Of a DNA stretch of 64,000 nt, positions 62,422-64,000 are shown piece after piece (within the stretch, counting starts at the first letter, position 1; the number at the start of each line of letters is the position of its first letter). This stretch comes from Nitrospirota bacterium. Lineage in GTDB: Bacteria; JACPQY01. The notes below the pieces were generated by a model. It did not search any database. It had not been told where the DNA came from and saw only the letters and a list, made by a program, of their open reading frames with translations. The position numbers were made by a program, and so were the translations under genes. The stretch covers positions 186,001 to 250,000 of the forward strand of contig JACPAV010000003.1 in NCBI GenBank assembly GCA_016180645.1, read 5' to 3'.

Positions 62422-62930
62422 TCCGGTTTCCCTTCGGGGCGGAGCTCTTTGCGAACCAGTATGACGGCCCCCAAAAGCGTGATCACCATAACCAACGAGA
62501 TCAGTTCGAAGGGAAAGAGATACTGTCCCACGAGGGCGTTTCCGATCTCTGCCGTTCCGGCATCGGTTTCGGGCCGGCTCCCGCCTGGAGGAAGCGCCCG
62601 GGTCACGCGCCAGAGAACGAATCCGAGGCCCGCCATCACCAAAACGGCCGGGAACGTGGTCAGCGCACTACGAGAAACCTGGACATCATAGGAATGCCGC
62701 GTGAGCATGACACCGAACAGCACCAGAATCTGGATGCCCCCAACGTAAACAAAGACCTGGACCCCCGCGAGGAATTCAGCCGACAACAGGATGTACAGGC
62801 CGGCAACACCGGCGAAGGTTCCAAAGAGAGCGAACGCAGCTCGGACGATATTCCGACTGAAGACCACGACAGTCGCCGTTCCCAGTGTAAGTGCGACAAG
62901 GGCAGAGAAAATGATCTGTTGCGCACTCAT
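62418..62930 (-). CDS. nuoJ: NADH-quinone oxidoreductase subunit J
   Basis: 170 residues, five membrane segments, including FALFGTFAGVAGLYILLSAEFLAGVQVFVYVGGIQILVLF, the NuoJ signature with its pi-bulge helix. First of nuoJKLM, with a near-consensus sigma-70 promoter just upstream, so this half of complex I is separated from nuoA-I. Confidence 0.96.
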   Translation of the reverse strand: MSAQQIIFSALVALTLGTATVVVFSRNIVRAAFALFGTFAGVAGLYILLSAEFLAGVQVFVYVGGIQILVLFGVMLTRHSYDVQVSRSALTTFPAVLVMAGLGFVLWRVTRALPPGGSRPETDAGTAEIGNALVGQYLFPFELISLVMVITLLGAVILVRKELRPEGKPE

Positions 62931-62962
62931 TTCGGGATTGTCCGGGTCTTATGTCCGCGCGG

Positions 62963-62990
62963 ATTATATCGGGGGAACCCCAAACGTCAA
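62963..62990 (-). promoter_or_regulatory. Sigma-70-type promoter of nuoJKLM
   Basis: TTGACG (62985-62990), 16 bases, TATAAT (62963-62968), minus strand, about 30 bases before the nuoJ ATG. Confidence 0.75.
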
Positions 62991-63020
62991 CCCACGTGGC
63001 TGACGCGCCGCGTCATTCCG

Positions 63021-63077
63021 GCGTGAATCCCAATCACCACTCCGATCGCCGTCCGTGTAGCGAAGCGAAGGGGACGG
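63021..63077 (+). repeat. 57-bp repeat, third copy, upstream of the nuoJ promoter
   Basis: gcgtgaatcccaatcac then ccgatcgccgtccgtgtag and a CCGTCC...GGACGG hairpin match the pair at 50478-50590. Here it lies about 30 bases upstream of the nuoJ promoter -35. Confidence 0.8.
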
Positions 63078-63251
63078 AGGATCGATTAAACTCAACGGGC
63101 TGATGGAGCATGCAAGCCGGCCACAACCGGAGCATCCGCGTGCTATGGGAAACATCACCTGTCCATCAGATTGCAAAGTTGCCTATTTATTCGGCACTCA
63201 CGGAAATCCCGTCCAGCCAAAGTGATGCGATCAACGTCCCGGTCTGGTTAT
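63078..63251. other. Intergenic stretch with no recognised feature
   Basis: Between the repeat and the mazG stop no gene, tRNA or clear regulatory site was seen. Confidence 0.5.
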
Positions 63252-64000
63252 TCACAGTCTATCCACTTTTTCTGTGGAGAACTTCTTGGCTCTCCCCCAT
63301 AATTTTTCCCATTCGCTCGCCTTCAATCTTGAAATGTCGAGTCCCAACCGACTTGCTTCCGATTCCATGTATTGAAAACGCTGCACAAACCGATTGACCG
63401 TTCCATGAAGCGCCGATTCGCCGTCTACTCCCCAGAATCGACCCAGATTGATGAGCGTAAAGAAAAGATCTCCCAATTCCTCCTCGACACGACGCTTTTT
63501 CCCATGCTTCAATTCATGCTCAAGCTCGCCGAACTCCTCTTTCACCTTCCTGAGAACACCGCGTGAGTCCTTCCAATCGAAACCCAGCCGGGCCGCTTTC
63601 TCCGAAACTCGTCTTGCCCTCATCAGCGCAGGCAGCGCCCTCGGAACGGAGGCCATCACAGACCGACCGTTTCCCTCCCGCGCCTTGGTGCGAGCCCACT
63701 GCTTGAGAACTTGATTCGCGGTTCGGAGCCCGGTTCGTTTGAACACGTGTGGATGACGGCGAACCAATTTGCTCGACAGCGCATCGGCCACGTCGTCCAC
63801 ATCAAACCATTTCTTTTCCCACGCCATTTGAGACAGGAAAAACACCTGATATAGCAGATCTCCCAACTCCTCCTTGAGGCCTTCTCTCTCTGCTCGCGAC
63901 ACAGCGGTATGCACACTGCGCTTCCGGCCGCCTCTGTGATCCTGTTGTCCGCGGTGACGGGAAAATTGTTCCAAACACTCGACTACCTCATAAGCTTCCT
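63252..64000 (-). CDS. mazG: Nucleoside triphosphate pyrophosphohydrolase MazG, partial
   Basis: The frame is open to the window edge, so the start lies outside. It enters with EAYEVVECLEQFS, the first MazG metal-binding helix, and has ELGDLLYQVFFLS followed by VDDVADALSSKLVRRHPHVF, completing the first domain. The second domain has VKEEFGELEHELKHGKKRRVEEELGDLFFTLINL. MazG hydrolyses NTPs to NMP and pyrophosphate. Between EYEV and EELGD there are about 20 more residues (GQQDHRGGRKRSVHTAVSRA) than usual, a possible insertion. Confidence 0.93.
   Translation of the reverse strand, partial: EAYEVVECLEQFSRHRGQQDHRGGRKRSVHTAVSRAEREGLKEELGDLLYQVFFLSQMAWEKKWFDVDDVADALSSKLVRRHPHVFKRTGLRTANQVLKQWARTKAREGNGRSVMASVPRALPALMRARRVSEKAARLGFDWKDSRGVLRKVKEEFGELEHELKHGKKRRVEEELGDLFFTLINLGRFWGVDGESALHGTVNRFVQRFQYMESEASRLGLDISRLKASEWEKLWGRAKKFSTEKVDRL

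Noticed and set aside
63252-63974. Start of mazG at TTG 63974
   Set aside because: The conserved MazG sequence continues in frame upstream to the window edge, so this TTG is internal.

Overview
The window is about 60% G+C and reads as a chromosomal segment of a motile Gram-negative bacterium. It encodes outer-membrane-directed lipoproteins, a LolA-like carrier, several flagellins under sigma-28 promoters and proton-pumping complex I subunits. The order tig-clpP-clpX-lon, the large lipoproteins with carboxypeptidase-regulatory and propeller domains, and the many dispersed palindromes fit a lineage near the former Deltaproteobacteria or a related uncultured phylum. That placement is inference; there is no rRNA gene.

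Layout. 1-5892 (minus): a PDZ membrane protein cut by the window edge, a LolA-like carrier, a 1230-residue lipase-like lipoprotein and an enoyl-CoA hydratase. 6014-9442 (plus): a large lipoprotein of unknown function. 9742-10406: a VapBC-type pair whose toxin lacks a canonical start codon. 10506-20272 (minus) and 27766-32886 (plus): three paralogous giant lipoproteins sharing an N-terminal part (VRG-rich linker, carboxypeptidase-regulatory domains, Ig-like domains) and ending in different beta-propellers, each with a CRP-type palindrome upstream. Between them lie a GMC oxidoreductase with its small subunit, a cyclic-nucleotide-binding protein, an MGMT, a HAD phosphatase, a FAD-linked oxidase, and a HEPN gene followed by a nucleotidyltransferase remnant. 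32946-40648 (minus): guaB, lon, clpX, clpP, tig, preceded by tRNA-Ala and tRNA-Leu. 41135-44760: an NtrC-family regulator and an O-antigen-ligase-like membrane protein. 44989-57927: a filament locus with fliS, fliD, four flagellins, a second and unusually large FliD-like gene, and two glycosyltransferases set between flagellins; five sigma-28 promoters can be read. 58162-62930: nuoJKLM with a cyclic-nucleotide-binding gene at the 3' end. 63252-end: mazG, cut by the edge.

The most unusual theme is a population of short dispersed repeats (heptamer-like 'words', nested palindromes and a ~57-bp element) that dock exactly on gene ends. They supply signal peptides, start codons, stop codons, ribosome-binding sites, C-terminal tails and in-frame insertions of proteins. 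Candidate systems worth following are this repeat exaptation, the CRP-linked propeller lipoproteins, and the second FliD with the flagellin/glycosyltransferase cluster.
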